Positions 45,701-54,102 of a stretch of DNA of 64,000 nucleotides are shown here, piece after piece. A program made the position numbers and the translations under genes. Position 1 is the stretch's first letter; every line of letters begins with the position of its first letter. A model generated the notes under the pieces. That model did no database searches, was not told the DNA's origin, and worked only from the letters and a program-made list of their open reading frames with translations. The DNA comes from Rhizobiales bacterium TNE-4 (GTDB lineage Bacteria > Pseudomonadota > Alphaproteobacteria > Rhizobiales > Beijerinckiaceae). The stretch covers positions 1 through 64,000 of the forward strand of contig JAHRCV010000004.1 in assembly GCA_019083985.1 (NCBI GenBank), read 5' to 3'.

Positions 45701-46846
45701 TAATTCTTCCGCGAGCTGCGTCCCCGTATAATTCCCTTCGCGAATACTGACCGATTGCGGCTCCGATCCGTCCACGGAAATAGTGAACATATCCTTGCCC
45801 CAATAAGGCGGGTTCGAACCGGATTGGCCGCCTTCGCGCGTCTCAGCATAACGGGCCGGATCGGTGATGATCGTGACCTTGTTCGCATCGGTATCACCGA
45901 AGTCGAAACCACTTGTCTTAATGATGCCGCCGACCACGCTCGCGGCCGTCGATTCGGTCTTATTGACCTGGTCATCCTGCTTGTAGAGCGGATGCGCAGC
46001 CGCGGCGTTAAACGTCGGGTCAACCGATTGCGGATCGGTCGTCACCTGACCGAATTTGTTGATGTAATACGTCTTGCTCTGATCGTCCTTGGCGGTAATC
46101 AGCTGCGGCGTGACTTCACGATCGCCCACGAACACGTGCGTCTGCCATTTGTTCGTCGGAGACGTTTCTGTCGCATTCGACGTCTTCACATAATAAATCG
46201 TCGCGATCGTCGGGTTGCCGAGCGAGTCGTAAATCGTGATCGAGGTCGATTTATTGTAGGTCGCCGCGTTCGTCTTATCGAAGCGATAGGGATTGCTGTC
46301 GTTATAGATCGACTTATTCGGAATGATTTCTGCGTCCGCTGGCAAGTTCAGACCGAGCTGGATGGTCTCTGATGCTTTCGGCAGGCCAGACGTGGTCGGC
46401 AACTGCAGATTGCGCGCGGATTGAATGCCTGTCGCGATGACCGAGCCGTCTTCGTTGACCGGGAACACTTGCAGAAGCTGACCCTGCGAGTCGACGACGT
46501 AACGATCATTGTTGACCGAGAAAGCGCCGTTACGCGTATAGACGGTCTGCGTCGAGGTGAGGCTCGGCTTGAGCGCGAAGAAGCCCTGGCCCGAAATCGC
46601 GAGATCAAGCGCGTTCAGCGAGGCTTCAATGTTGCCCTGCGTGAACTGCTGCTTGATGGATTTGAGAATGGTACCCGAACCGATCGCGGAGCTCGCGGCC
46701 TGCAACGGCGACGTGGCGAAAATGTCGCCGAATTCTGCGCGGGAGCGTTTGAAGCCTGTGGTACCGACGTTCGCGATGTTGTTCGAAATCGCAGAAATGT
46801 CGGCCTGGGCGCCGTTCAAACCGGTGAGTGAGGTATAAAATGACAT
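42767..46846 (-). CDS. flgE: Flagellar hook protein FlgE, giant form
   Basis: A 1359-residue hook protein; common lengths are about 400-600. The N terminus is typical ([40 protein letters not shown]) and so is the C terminus ([38 protein letters not shown]). The middle 1000 residues are Ser/Thr/Ala-rich with repeated short segments (for example [11 protein letters not shown] and [14 protein letters not shown]). Such oversized middles would thicken the hook surface and are known for a minority of species. It lies 54 bases after flgD. Secreted by the flagellar export apparatus. Confidence 0.92.
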   Translation of the reverse strand: [1359 protein letters not shown]

Positions 46847-46900
46847 GGCAGAAGCTCGCTGTTGATCTTCGCTCTAGAGGCAGAACCGCAATCGGTCCGG

Positions 46901-47605
46901 TTAGTACTTGATGCCCTTGATGTCGGTCATTCTGACGCTGCCGACATTCAGGACTTTGAACATTTGATCCTGTCCCGATTGCGGGACAGTCGCCTCTGTA
47001 ACCGGCGCATAGACGTCGGTCGGCGCTTGGGACTGCTTACCAGCGGCCACCATCATGGCTTTGATGTAATAGCGCTGATCACCAACCAGCTTGCCGGCAT
47101 TGTCACGGCCATCCCACTCGAAGCCAACCAAGCCGGCTGCATTCCGGCCAAGATCAAGCGACTTCACGAGTTCGCCATTCTCACGCGTGACCTGAACGGT
47201 GAGCCCCGTCACATCGTTAGGCAAATCGATCGCGCCACTGATGCCGCCTTTGTCGTCAGCCGTCGCCATACTGCCAGGCACAAGCACTGTCTTGCCGACA
47301 AAGCTCATGGCTGTTGCAATGCGGTTTTCCGACAATTGCGTCGCCACATTCTTCATCGTACTATTGAGTTCAGCAATGCCCGACACAGTTGAGAATTGTG
47401 CCATCTGCGCAATCATCTGATCATTCGATTGCGGTGCAAACGGATCCTGATTGGACAGCTGAGCCGTCATCAATTTCAAAAAATCTTCCTGACCGAGCTG
47501 CGTCTTCTTGGCCGGCGCGCCCGACGATGAGCTGGCTTTGCTGACGCCAATCTTTTGCAGAAGGGCATCAAGCGATTGCTGGGCAGATGCGTTGATTTCA
47601 GCCAT
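46901..47605 (-). CDS. flgD: Hook-capping protein FlgD
   Basis: A 234-residue hook scaffold that caps the growing hook. Blocks: QEDFLKLMTAQLSNQDPFAPQSNDQMIAQMAQFSTVSGI, typical of the FlgD N-terminal domain, and NAAGLVGFEWDGRDNAGKLV of its Tudor/Ig-like C-terminal part. It lies between flgC and flgE as usual. Confidence 0.94.
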   Translation of the reverse strand: MAEINASAQQSLDALLQKIGVSKASSSSGAPAKKTQLGQEDFLKLMTAQLSNQDPFAPQSNDQMIAQMAQFSTVSGIAELNSTMKNVATQLSENRIATAMSFVGKTVLVPGSMATADDKGGISGAIDLPNDVTGLTVQVTRENGELVKSLDLGRNAAGLVGFEWDGRDNAGKLVGDQRYYIKAMMVAAGKQSQAPTDVYAPVTEATVPQSGQDQMFKVLNVGSVRMTDIKGIKY

Positions 47606-47615
47606 TGGGAAACTC

Positions 47616-48032
47616 TTACTTTCCGACGCTCAAGGTTTTCAGGATGAGGCTTTTTGCTGTCGCGATGACTTCGATATTGTTTTGGTACTGTCGCGAGGCT
47701 TCCATCATGTCGACCATCTCTTCATTGAGATCGACATTGTTGGTGTAGACAAAGCCGTCGGCGTCCGCGAGCGGATGGCCAGGCATATGGCGGCGTTCAG
47801 GCTCAAGACTGGAGCGTTCTACGCCGACAGCATCGACAGTGGCGACGGCTCCACTTTGACCATTGCCCGGATAGGCGGTCTCAAAGACAGGGCGCAGGGC
47901 GCGAAAGGCATCATTCTTGTTGCCCGCTACAGAACCCGCGTTTGCGATATTACTCGCCACTGCATTGAGGCGGACTTTCTGTGCGGCCATGCCACGACCG
48001 GCGATATCAAAAACAGTCAGCGGTTTCATCAT
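47616..48032 (-). CDS. flgC: Flagellar proximal rod protein FlgC
   Basis: A 138-residue rod protein: FDIAGRGMAAQKVRLNAVASNIANAGS with the rod signature and VDLNEEMVDMMEASRQYQNNIEVIATAKSL at the end. The start is one of two Met codons; the stop of flgB overlaps it as ATGATG/ATGA. The DGFVYTNNVDLNEEM block is diagnostic. Confidence 0.95.
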   Translation of the reverse strand: MMKPLTVFDIAGRGMAAQKVRLNAVASNIANAGSVAGNKNDAFRALRPVFETAYPGNGQSGAVATVDAVGVERSSLEPERRHMPGHPLADADGFVYTNNVDLNEEMVDMMEASRQYQNNIEVIATAKSLILKTLSVGK

Positions 48033-48424
48033 TCACCTTTGAGCGCTTTGCGCAGGCCGTTGATCCGGTCGCTGAGAAAATTGAGAGAGGCTTCGTAGCG
48101 CATGGCGTTTTCAGAGAACTGCAATTGTTCAACATGCAGTTCGACAGTGTTGCCATCGAGCGAAGTGGATAGCGGTGTGCGGAATTTGACATCTGCGCCC
48201 TCACCCCCACCGGCCGCTTTAGCCGTGAGATGGAGTGGGCTTGTCTTGTCCAATGTACCGGTGCCGCTGAGAGCGCTGGCGTAAGCGGACGAGAAATCGA
48301 TGTCGCGCGCCTTGTAGCCAGGCGTCGCGGCGTTCGCGATGTTGGAGCTGAGAATTTCCATACGCTTCTGACGCAGCTGAAGCGCGGCACCCTGCGGCTG
48401 GAGGAATTTGTCGAGAACTTTCAT
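48029..48424 (-). CDS. flgB: Flagellar proximal rod protein FlgB
   Basis: A 131-residue rod protein: LQLRQKRMEILSSNIANAATPGYKARDIDF and VELHVEQLQFSENAMRYEASLNFL. I place the start at the ATG at 48424; the frame is open further to 48466, but that would overlap the promoter. First gene of flgB-flgC-flgD-flgE. No fliE follows in this window. Confidence 0.92.
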   Translation of the reverse strand: MKVLDKFLQPQGAALQLRQKRMEILSSNIANAATPGYKARDIDFSSAYASALSGTGTLDKTSPLHLTAKAAGGGEGADVKFRTPLSTSLDGNTVELHVEQLQFSENAMRYEASLNFLSDRINGLRKALKGE

Positions 48425-48461
48425 CGCTGCCTTTCCGCCCTTGTTTGGACGGAGATACATC

Positions 48462-48477
48462 AGCAAGTCCCGTGCCA
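48462..48477 (-). promoter_or_regulatory. Sigma-54 promoter of flgB-flgE
   Basis: Minus strand TGGCACGGGACTTGCT: perfect -24 and -12 boxes with GG-N10-GC spacing, 37 bases before the flgB ATG. Confidence 0.92.
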
Positions 48478-48504
48478 GCCTTAATATGCTGAAAGTTCAG
48501 AGAC

Positions 48505-49053
48505 TTATTGGATGAACAGCTGAGTGATCAAAACGTCTTCAATGGGATTGATCCCAAGGTCAGCCCGCAAGGTCTGATTGAGCCCCGTCCGCAGGTGCTC
48601 GCTGATCAGCCGCGGACCATCGTCGGTCACGGCTTGATCATAGGGGAAGACGGAAAGGAGTGCGTCAACGCGGGCCCGCAGCGGCAGGACGCGCGCCTTG
48701 AGGCTGTCCTCGACCTTCGGACCCTTGCGGGTCACAAGCGTCACTTGGACGATGAGAACGCGCTTCTTCTCACGAAAATTGGTGGTGAATTCTTCACCGA
48801 GCGGGATGTAGCGTGCGACGAACGGGTCTGGCCCTTCATCAGGCTGTGGCACCTTGACCGGAATATGGGCCCGCGCGGCAATCTCAGCAGCTTTTTTTGC
48901 CGCTTCAGCCTTCTGCTTTTCGATCACTTCGGTTCGCTTGGCCCAGAAAAAGCCCCCGGCTCCGCCCAATGCCATCAGCAGGACGAGGCCCAGTGCCATC
49001 GAAAAGGGGCTTTTGATCGCCGCGACAAGCGCGCCAAGGATCTTTCCGACCAT
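48505..49053 (-). CDS. fliL: Flagellar basal body protein FliL
   Basis: A 182-residue inner-membrane protein that stabilises stators. One membrane segment (MALGLVLLMALGGAGGFFWA, about residues 19-38), a charged Lys/Ala/Glu linker and a periplasmic domain with REKKRVLIVQVTLVTRK and the C-terminal DVLITQLFIQ typical of FliL. It follows the small gene at 49053, sharing one base at the stop/start. Confidence 0.88.
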   Translation of the reverse strand: MVGKILGALVAAIKSPFSMALGLVLLMALGGAGGFFWAKRTEVIEKQKAEAAKKAAEIAARAHIPVKVPQPDEGPDPFVARYIPLGEEFTTNFREKKRVLIVQVTLVTRKGPKVEDSLKARVLPLRARVDALLSVFPYDQAVTDDGPRLISEHLRTGLNQTLRADLGINPIEDVLITQLFIQ

Positions 49054-49259
49054 CAGACCCAGCCGCCGCCACGTTTACGCGGGTCAGGTTCCATAATACC
49101 CCGGAACGCCATGGCGATGGCCTGATGGCTCTCATTGCGCGATTTGCGATCCCGTTTGCGCAGAACGATGTCGCCATGCCGGTCCGGTCCGCGGACATCA
49201 TAGCCCTCATATTTGCGGACCAGCGTCTGGAGCGCTGCAAGAAATTGCTCTTCCGTCAT
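49053..49259 (-). CDS. Small protein of unknown function before fliL
   Basis: A 68-residue basic protein, LAALQTLVRKYEGYDVRGPDRHGDIVLRKRDRK in its middle, no membrane segment. It overlaps fliL by one base, which supports that it is real and co-transcribed. It resembles no family I can name. Confidence 0.55.
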   Translation of the reverse strand: MTEEQFLAALQTLVRKYEGYDVRGPDRHGDIVLRKRDRKSRNESHQAIAMAFRGIMEPDPRKRGGGWV

Positions 49260-49278
49260 TGGATTATTCCTGAACCGG

Positions 49279-49722
49279 TCAGGCCAACACTTCGCCCAAA
49301 GTGCGCCGCTCGGCGAGGCTCATCGGCATGCGCGACACGAACGCATAGCGTGACGCAGCGTAATGATGCACGTAAACGGGCTCCATCGCGATCCGGGCAT
49401 CGAGGCGCGCCTGAGCCGGAACGGCATCCGAAGGCACCCCCTTGGGTGCGTAAAGCGCCCGGGGTTGGGCCCAAGCACCGGGGTCGTCCGCCATGGGCGG
49501 TCGCCCTGTGGTCACGGGAACGGGCAGGTGCGCCCGCTGGCTTTGAGAACGCAGAAGCGTGGAATCGCGTATTTCGGCCGGAATTTCCGTGGTCAGCGCG
49601 TCGTCCGGCAGCGACAGCACACGCTGGTCGCGGTTCACCATCCCCTGCGGCATTGCCCGCTGGGAGGTAAAAAGGCTGGGTGACAAAGATTGCCCCAGCA
49701 TTGGAAGCGCTTCGATCGCCAT
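49279..49722 (-). CDS. Protein of unknown function between flgE-like and fliL genes
   Basis: A 147-residue basic, proline-rich protein, start ATG at 49722 (the frame is open to 49740). It ends 20 bases before the next gene. Parts such as RPPMADDPGAWAQPRALYAPKG look disordered; the last 35 residues could be a helical domain. A second overlapping frame on the same strand (to 49870) is probably a shadow. Support rests on place and spacing only. Confidence 0.45.
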   Translation of the reverse strand: MAIEALPMLGQSLSPSLFTSQRAMPQGMVNRDQRVLSLPDDALTTEIPAEIRDSTLLRSQSQRAHLPVPVTTGRPPMADDPGAWAQPRALYAPKGVPSDAVPAQARLDARIAMEPVYVHHYAASRYAFVSRMPMSLAERRTLGEVLA

Positions 49723-49878
49723 AAAGAACGACCTGCCCAAACCGTCCTGAGAAGGCCTCGGACGTTGGGCGCAAGTCTAGCGCATCCCGGCCAGCTTGGC
49801 CATGGAGTTGTAAAGCCGCAGGATTGCTCGCCCTAGATGCAGGGCCGGGGCTCTCCCCCTGCGCCACCATGAGCGCCG

Positions 49879-50712
49879 TCAGCCGCGGGTGAGCGTTTCA
49901 ACCGCCGAGCGGAGCATTTCCGAGCCGGTCTGCAGAGCGCGCGCATTGCCATTATAGGCCTGCTGCGCCTGGATCATCCGCAACATCTCAGCCGAGATAT
50001 CCACATTGGCCTCTTCGACCGCGCCTTGCTTGATATCGCCCATGCCATCGCGGGTGGGCTGATGGTAGGTGGCCGGGCCCGATTGTTCGGTGATTTTCAG
50101 CTTGGCGCTGCCCGCACTGGCAAGCGCCGTCTCATTGGTGAAGCTTGCGACGGCCACCGCGCCAACTGGCACCAGCGTACCCGTATTGGTCGTGACATTG
50201 ATCACACCGTTCGGAGCGACGGAGATGCTGCGGATCTTTGTGGCATCGCCACCAACGGCCGACAGGATGTTCAATGGCTTGGGTTGATCCGTCACCATGG
50301 CACTCGTGCCTGTGCCAACAAGCCCGAACCCAAGCAATTGTGCACCGCTGTTATCAACGACATCGCCCGCCGCATTCATCGTCAGGCGACCCGCACGGGA
50401 GTAGGAGATATCCGCCTCACCTTCCGCACTCGGCTGCTGAAACGCGAACAAGCCACCGCCAAGAATGGCAAGATCAAGAGAGCTGCCCGTATCACTCAGG
50501 CTGCCCTGCGCCGTTGAGCGCCGAATGTCGTTGGTCAGCGCACCGTGCCCTGCTTCAGTGCCAGGTCGCGCCGATGCCGATGAGGCCATCACGTCAGTGA
50601 ACTGCGCCACCGACCGCTTAAAGCCGACGGTTTTGGCGTTCGCGAGGTTGTTGGACACCACGCTCAGATCGCGTGACGCACCGACCAGACCTGTAAGCGA
50701 TGTTCTCATCAT
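49879..50712 (-). CDS. Short FlgE/FlgF/FlgG-family rod-hook protein (second hook-type gene)
   Basis: A 277-residue member of the rod-hook family: SLTGLVGASRDLSVVSNNLANAKTVGFKRSVAQF at the N terminus, LDLAILGGGLFAFQ in the middle and VDISAEMLRMIQAQQAYNGNARALQTGSEML at the end. It is much shorter than the FlgE at 42767 and has a FlgF/FlgE-like middle without the hook insertions. It could be an alternative hook protein, a rod extension or the remnant of a second system. It has its own sigma-54 promoter, divergent from motA. Confidence 0.8.
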   Translation of the reverse strand: MMRTSLTGLVGASRDLSVVSNNLANAKTVGFKRSVAQFTDVMASSASARPGTEAGHGALTNDIRRSTAQGSLSDTGSSLDLAILGGGLFAFQQPSAEGEADISYSRAGRLTMNAAGDVVDNSGAQLLGFGLVGTGTSAMVTDQPKPLNILSAVGGDATKIRSISVAPNGVINVTTNTGTLVPVGAVAVASFTNETALASAGSAKLKITEQSGPATYHQPTRDGMGDIKQGAVEEANVDISAEMLRMIQAQQAYNGNARALQTGSEMLRSAVETLTRG

Positions 50713-50739
50713 GGCAGGGCTCCTTGTTGCCGCGTATGC

Positions 50740-50755
50740 AGCAATCCCTGTGCCA
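50740..50755 (-). promoter_or_regulatory. Sigma-54 promoter of the short FlgE-like gene
   Basis: Minus strand TGGCACAGGGATTGCT: -24 nearly perfect, -12 perfect, GG-N10-GC spacing. 28 bases before the start codon. Confidence 0.85.
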
Positions 50756-50833
50756 AGCCCGTGGATGAAGCTTTCGGGCTGCTTTCAGAACGCTAAGCCG
50801 CTGAAATTCATTCAATATTTTGATCATTTCACT

Positions 50834-50849
50834 TGGCCCTGAATTTGCT
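50834..50849 (+). promoter_or_regulatory. Sigma-54 promoter of motA-motB
   Basis: TGGCCCTGAATTTGCT: GG-N10-GC spacing and perfect -12. It rules out the in-frame start at 50820. Confidence 0.72.
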
Positions 50850-50885
50850 GATCTCACGCGCAGTCAAGGAAAGCGCGCCACGTCC

Positions 50886-51680
50886 ATGCAATCGAACACT
50901 CGCCTCAAACTCTCGATGCTGATCATTCCCGCCACGCTCTGCGGCTTTGCCGCGATGCTGTGGTGGGCACCGCCCGCCGTCGCCTTCGGCGCGCTTTTTG
51001 ACCCAATCGCGTTTGCGCTTGTTGCGGGCGGTACAGCCCTCGTCGCCATGATGCGCTCAGGCCCCGAGCCTTTTGCTTACGCGACGCGCATGCTGCTCAA
51101 GCGCGAGGAACCAAGCGCGCAAAAGCAGGAGCGGCTCACGGCTGAATTCACCGCAATGGCTGGCATCGCCCGCCGGTCCGGCTTGGTTGCGCTCGAATTC
51201 CACCCGGTTGAGGATCCATTCGCCGCACGCAGCCTCGCCCATCTTGTCGACGGCGCGGACGAGGAGCGCTTGGCCGCGATTCTCGATCGTGAACTCGTTG
51301 AACTCGATGCCGAAAACACAAAAGCGATTGATGCGTGGCAAGGCGTCGTCGACCTCGCGCCGGCTATCGGGCTAATCGGCACCTTGATCGGCCTTGTTGG
51401 TCTGCTTGGACAACTCAACGATCCGCAAGCGATTGCACCGGCTCTTGCCGTCGCTTTGCTGACGACCCTTTACGGCGCAGTCATCGCAAATATCATCGCC
51501 GTGCCTGTTCTTGCGCGTTTGCGCCGCGTACTGGCTGCCGATTTCGATCACAAGCTGATGATCGCGGAAGGCTTGAAGGCTCTCGCGCGCGGCGAAGGCC
51601 CACGCCGCATGCGCGAAACACTGCTGCCGCTCTCGTCAACGACGCCAACGCTCACCCTTGTCTCCAATAGCGTGTCATGA
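50886..51680 (+). CDS. motA: Flagellar motor stator protein MotA
   Basis: A 264-residue inner-membrane stator subunit (MotA/TolQ/ExbB family). Four membrane segments: LSMLIIPATLCGFAAMLWWA, FDPIAFALVAGGTALVAMM, then a cytoplasmic domain of about 95 residues, and APAIGLIGTLIGLVGLLGQL and LAVALLTTLYGAVIANIIAVP. The last two pack around MotB, and PAIGLIGT with the late ALLTTLYG are family blocks. I place the start at 50886, after the promoter; AAGGA lies 13 bases upstream, rather far. The partner motB begins 4 bases before its end. Confidence 0.88.
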   Translation: MQSNTRLKLSMLIIPATLCGFAAMLWWAPPAVAFGALFDPIAFALVAGGTALVAMMRSGPEPFAYATRMLLKREEPSAQKQERLTAEFTAMAGIARRSGLVALEFHPVEDPFAARSLAHLVDGADEERLAAILDRELVELDAENTKAIDAWQGVVDLAPAIGLIGTLIGLVGLLGQLNDPQAIAPALAVALLTTLYGAVIANIIAVPVLARLRRVLAADFDHKLMIAEGLKALARGEGPRRMRETLLPLSSTTPTLTLVSNSVS

Positions 51681-52453
51681 GCATCCCGGCCCACATCGCC
51701 GCCCGTGGAGCGCGCCGCTACATGCTCGCGCGGCCGCAATCGACATGGCTGATTACCTTTGCCGATATGGCCATTCTAATGGTGGCCTTCTTCGCGGTAA
51801 TCATTTCTTTTTCACATATCAATCCGCATGAATTCACAAACCTATCTGATGCCATGGGCGAGCGGTTTGGTGGCAAAAAGTCAGGCAATGCTCTGGTTGC
51901 CATTCTTCCCGCTTCTCAGCCGACAATGGTGCCGCCCGCCGATCTTGATATGCCGCAAGAAACGGTGGCTCCTGCACTAACGCCCGACCCTGCGGCACAA
52001 ACCGCCATTGGCGAAGCGGTTCTGGCCGATCTTGCAAAGCAGTTCGAGCCGCTCTTGGCCAATGCCGCCATTCAAATGCAGCAGGCGCCGCAACGCATTG
52101 TGATCACATTGGGTGCGGCTGGCTTTTTCCAATCCGGTTCGGCCGAGCTTGATCCCAAAGCCATTGAGTCCCTCACACGCATGGGGCAAATCGCCGGCAC
52201 AGCGCCGATCGAAGTGACGATTGAAGGACACGCCGACTCAAAGCCTGTGTCCGGTGGTCGCTATCGTAACAATTGGGAGTTGGCTGCGGCTCGCTCTGCG
52301 GCAGTGCTGAAAGTTCTGACTGAGACATCAGGCCTGCCCGAAGGCTCTTTCAAGATCGTCAGCTACGGGGCCTCACGCCCAACAGCGCTTGAAACCGATG
52401 CGGCCGCGCTAGCGCGCAATCGCCGCGTCGATATTGAGATCCGTTACCGTTGA
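51677..52453 (+). CDS. motB: Flagellar motor stator protein MotB
   Basis: A 258-residue protein with one membrane helix carrying the essential proton- or sodium-binding D30 in TWLITFADMAILMVAFF, and a C-terminal OmpA-like peptidoglycan-binding domain from about residue 150 (VTIEGHADSKPVSGG, NNWELAAARSAAVLKVL, NRRVDIEI). The linker is proline-rich. Its start overlaps motA by 4 bases. Ion choice cannot be told from sequence. Confidence 0.92.
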   Translation: MSIPAHIAARGARRYMLARPQSTWLITFADMAILMVAFFAVIISFSHINPHEFTNLSDAMGERFGGKKSGNALVAILPASQPTMVPPADLDMPQETVAPALTPDPAAQTAIGEAVLADLAKQFEPLLANAAIQMQQAPQRIVITLGAAGFFQSGSAELDPKAIESLTRMGQIAGTAPIEVTIEGHADSKPVSGGRYRNNWELAAARSAAVLKVLTETSGLPEGSFKIVSYGASRPTALETDAAALARNRRVDIEIRYR

Positions 52454-52562
52454 AGATCGTTTCACCGTCCGCAATATGCGACGGCATGCGCGTTTAGGCG
52501 CCGCAAAATTGAGTTCAATATAGGCTAGTATTGCCAGCGATACTGGCTGTTACGCGTGACGA

Positions 52563-53279
52563 TCAATCGTCCTGCATCCATTCGCGCAGCTGAGCGAGTG
52601 CCGCCTTCTTGATCTGTGAGACACGCCCCACTGTCACATCAAGCACTTCGGCAATCTCTTCGAGGTTCAACTCCTCGACGAAGTAAAGCTGGAGCACCAT
52701 CGCATCACGCTCTTTAAGGCGCTTGAGATTCGCCATCAGGCGCGCCTTCATATCGCCGGCTGCCAACGCGGTCTCCGGCGTATGGCCGGGATCGGCAAAC
52801 CAGGCCGAATGATCATCATAGACTTCGTCGAGCGATTTATCAGGCGCGACGCTGATCTGGTTACGCCATTGCGCTAATTCAGCGGTAGTAATCCCAAGTT
52901 TTGCAGCGACAAGCGCCGGATTTTTAATGTCGCCACCCTCGCCGGAAATTTCTTTCTCAGCGGCGGTGATCTTGTCGCGACGCTGCACGGCGTTCCGTGT
53001 CAATGTGAGATTGTTACGAATATGGTCGATCAGCGTGCCGCGAATACGCATCATGGCATAGCTGCCAAACGTGGCGTCGCCGCGGTCTTCGAAGCGCTGT
53101 GCGGCTTCCACCAGCGCCAGCATCGCCATTTGCATCATGTCTTCGATATCGAAGAGATCGCGCGCGCGGCCGTGGACCTGCCAGGCGAGCTTGCGCGCCA
53201 GAGGCATATGGGAACGAACCCGTTCGGCGACGATCGCTTGATCGCTCGCGGGAGCCGTATAGGCGCGCAATCCGGACAT
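52563..53279 (-). CDS. fliA: Flagellar sigma factor FliA (sigma-28)
   Basis: A 238-residue sigma factor. Region 2 includes RVRSHMPLARKLAWQV, DLFDIEDMMQMAMLALVEAAQRFEDRGDATFGSYAMMRIRGTLIDHIR, region 3 the middle, and region 4 a helix-turn-helix ending LEEIAEVLDVTVGRVSQIKKAALAQLR. It would read the TAAA-N15-GCCG promoters of the flagellins. The ATG at 53279 follows flgG-type spacing: flhG ends 1 base before it. The anti-sigma factor FlgM is encoded at 59867. Confidence 0.92.
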   Translation of the reverse strand: MSGLRAYTAPASDQAIVAERVRSHMPLARKLAWQVHGRARDLFDIEDMMQMAMLALVEAAQRFEDRGDATFGSYAMMRIRGTLIDHIRNNLTLTRNAVQRRDKITAAEKEISGEGGDIKNPALVAAKLGITTAELAQWRNQISVAPDKSLDEVYDDHSAWFADPGHTPETALAAGDMKARLMANLKRLKERDAMVLQLYFVEELNLEEIAEVLDVTVGRVSQIKKAALAQLREWMQDD

Positions 53280-53280
53280 G

Positions 53281-54102
53281 TCAGCCGTCCTCCTGTGTGC
53301 CAGCTGCAAACATTTCAGCTGCACCTTCATCGACGGGTGTCGCATGCGGACCCGTTATGCGTTTTGCGAGAGCTTCCAGTGCACGCGCCGAGCGTGATTG
53401 CGGCGCGGACATGACAACCGGGCTACAAGCGCCAATGCTCTTCAGCATCTGCGCATCTTCCGGTATGCTGCCAACATGATAGAGATTACATGTCAGGAAT
53501 TTTGCAGCGATTGCCTTAAACCGGCGAAAGACGTCTTCACCATGGGCATCATCGCGCACACGGTTTACGACGACGTCAAAATGATTGACCCCGGCCGTTT
53601 GGTGCAAAACCTTGATGCAGGCGTAAGCATCAATGAAGGCTGCCGGCTCGCCCACAACGACAATCAGCTTGCGGTTGGCGACACTCACGAAATCAACGAC
53701 ATTGGATTCAATGCCAGCGGGTGTATCAATGATGAGATAATCGGCGATGGGCGCCAGCTGATCAAAGGATTTGGCGATCTGATGACGCAATTCATGCGAC
53801 AGATCCATCAATTCTGCGAGACCGTTACCACCCGCGATCAGCTTGACGCCGAGCGGCCCTTCGGTCGCAATCTCAGCCAGCGAAACTTCTTCGCCTAAAG
53901 CATCAACCAACGTCTTCTTGGGATGCGCGCCCATCACGATATGAGCATTCGCGAGCGCCAAATCGGCATCGAACAGCGCAACCTTATGACCGGCCCGCTG
54001 TAGGGCAAGCGCCAGATTGACAGAGATGTTGGTTTTGCCAACGCCGCCCTTGCCGCTCGAGACGGCAATTTTATAGGGGCGTTTGGAAAGTGCGCCGGTC
54101 AA
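53281..54102 (-). CDS. flhG: Flagellar number regulator FlhG (MinD-like ATPase)
   Basis: A 273-residue ParA/MinD-family ATPase with the deviant Walker A SSGKGGVGKT at residues 15-24, the DADLALANAHIVMG block and IDTPAG switch. With FlhF it sets number and place of polar flagella. Its ATG overlaps the flhF stop (ATGA). It ends in an alanine-rich tail. Polar flagellation is inferred from this pair. Confidence 0.93.
   Translation of the reverse strand: MTGALSKRPYKIAVSSGKGGVGKTNISVNLALALQRAGHKVALFDADLALANAHIVMGAHPKKTLVDALGEEVSLAEIATEGPLGVKLIAGGNGLAELMDLSHELRHQIAKSFDQLAPIADYLIIDTPAGIESNVVDFVSVANRKLIVVVGEPAAFIDAYACIKVLHQTAGVNHFDVVVNRVRDDAHGEDVFRRFKAIAAKFLTCNLYHVGSIPEDAQMLKSIGACSPVVMSAPQSRSARALEALAKRITGPHATPVDEGAAEMFAAGTQEDG

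Noticed and set aside
49256-49870. 204-codon minus-strand frame
   Set aside because: It overlaps the better placed 147-codon frame, begins near a messy region and reads like a shadow.
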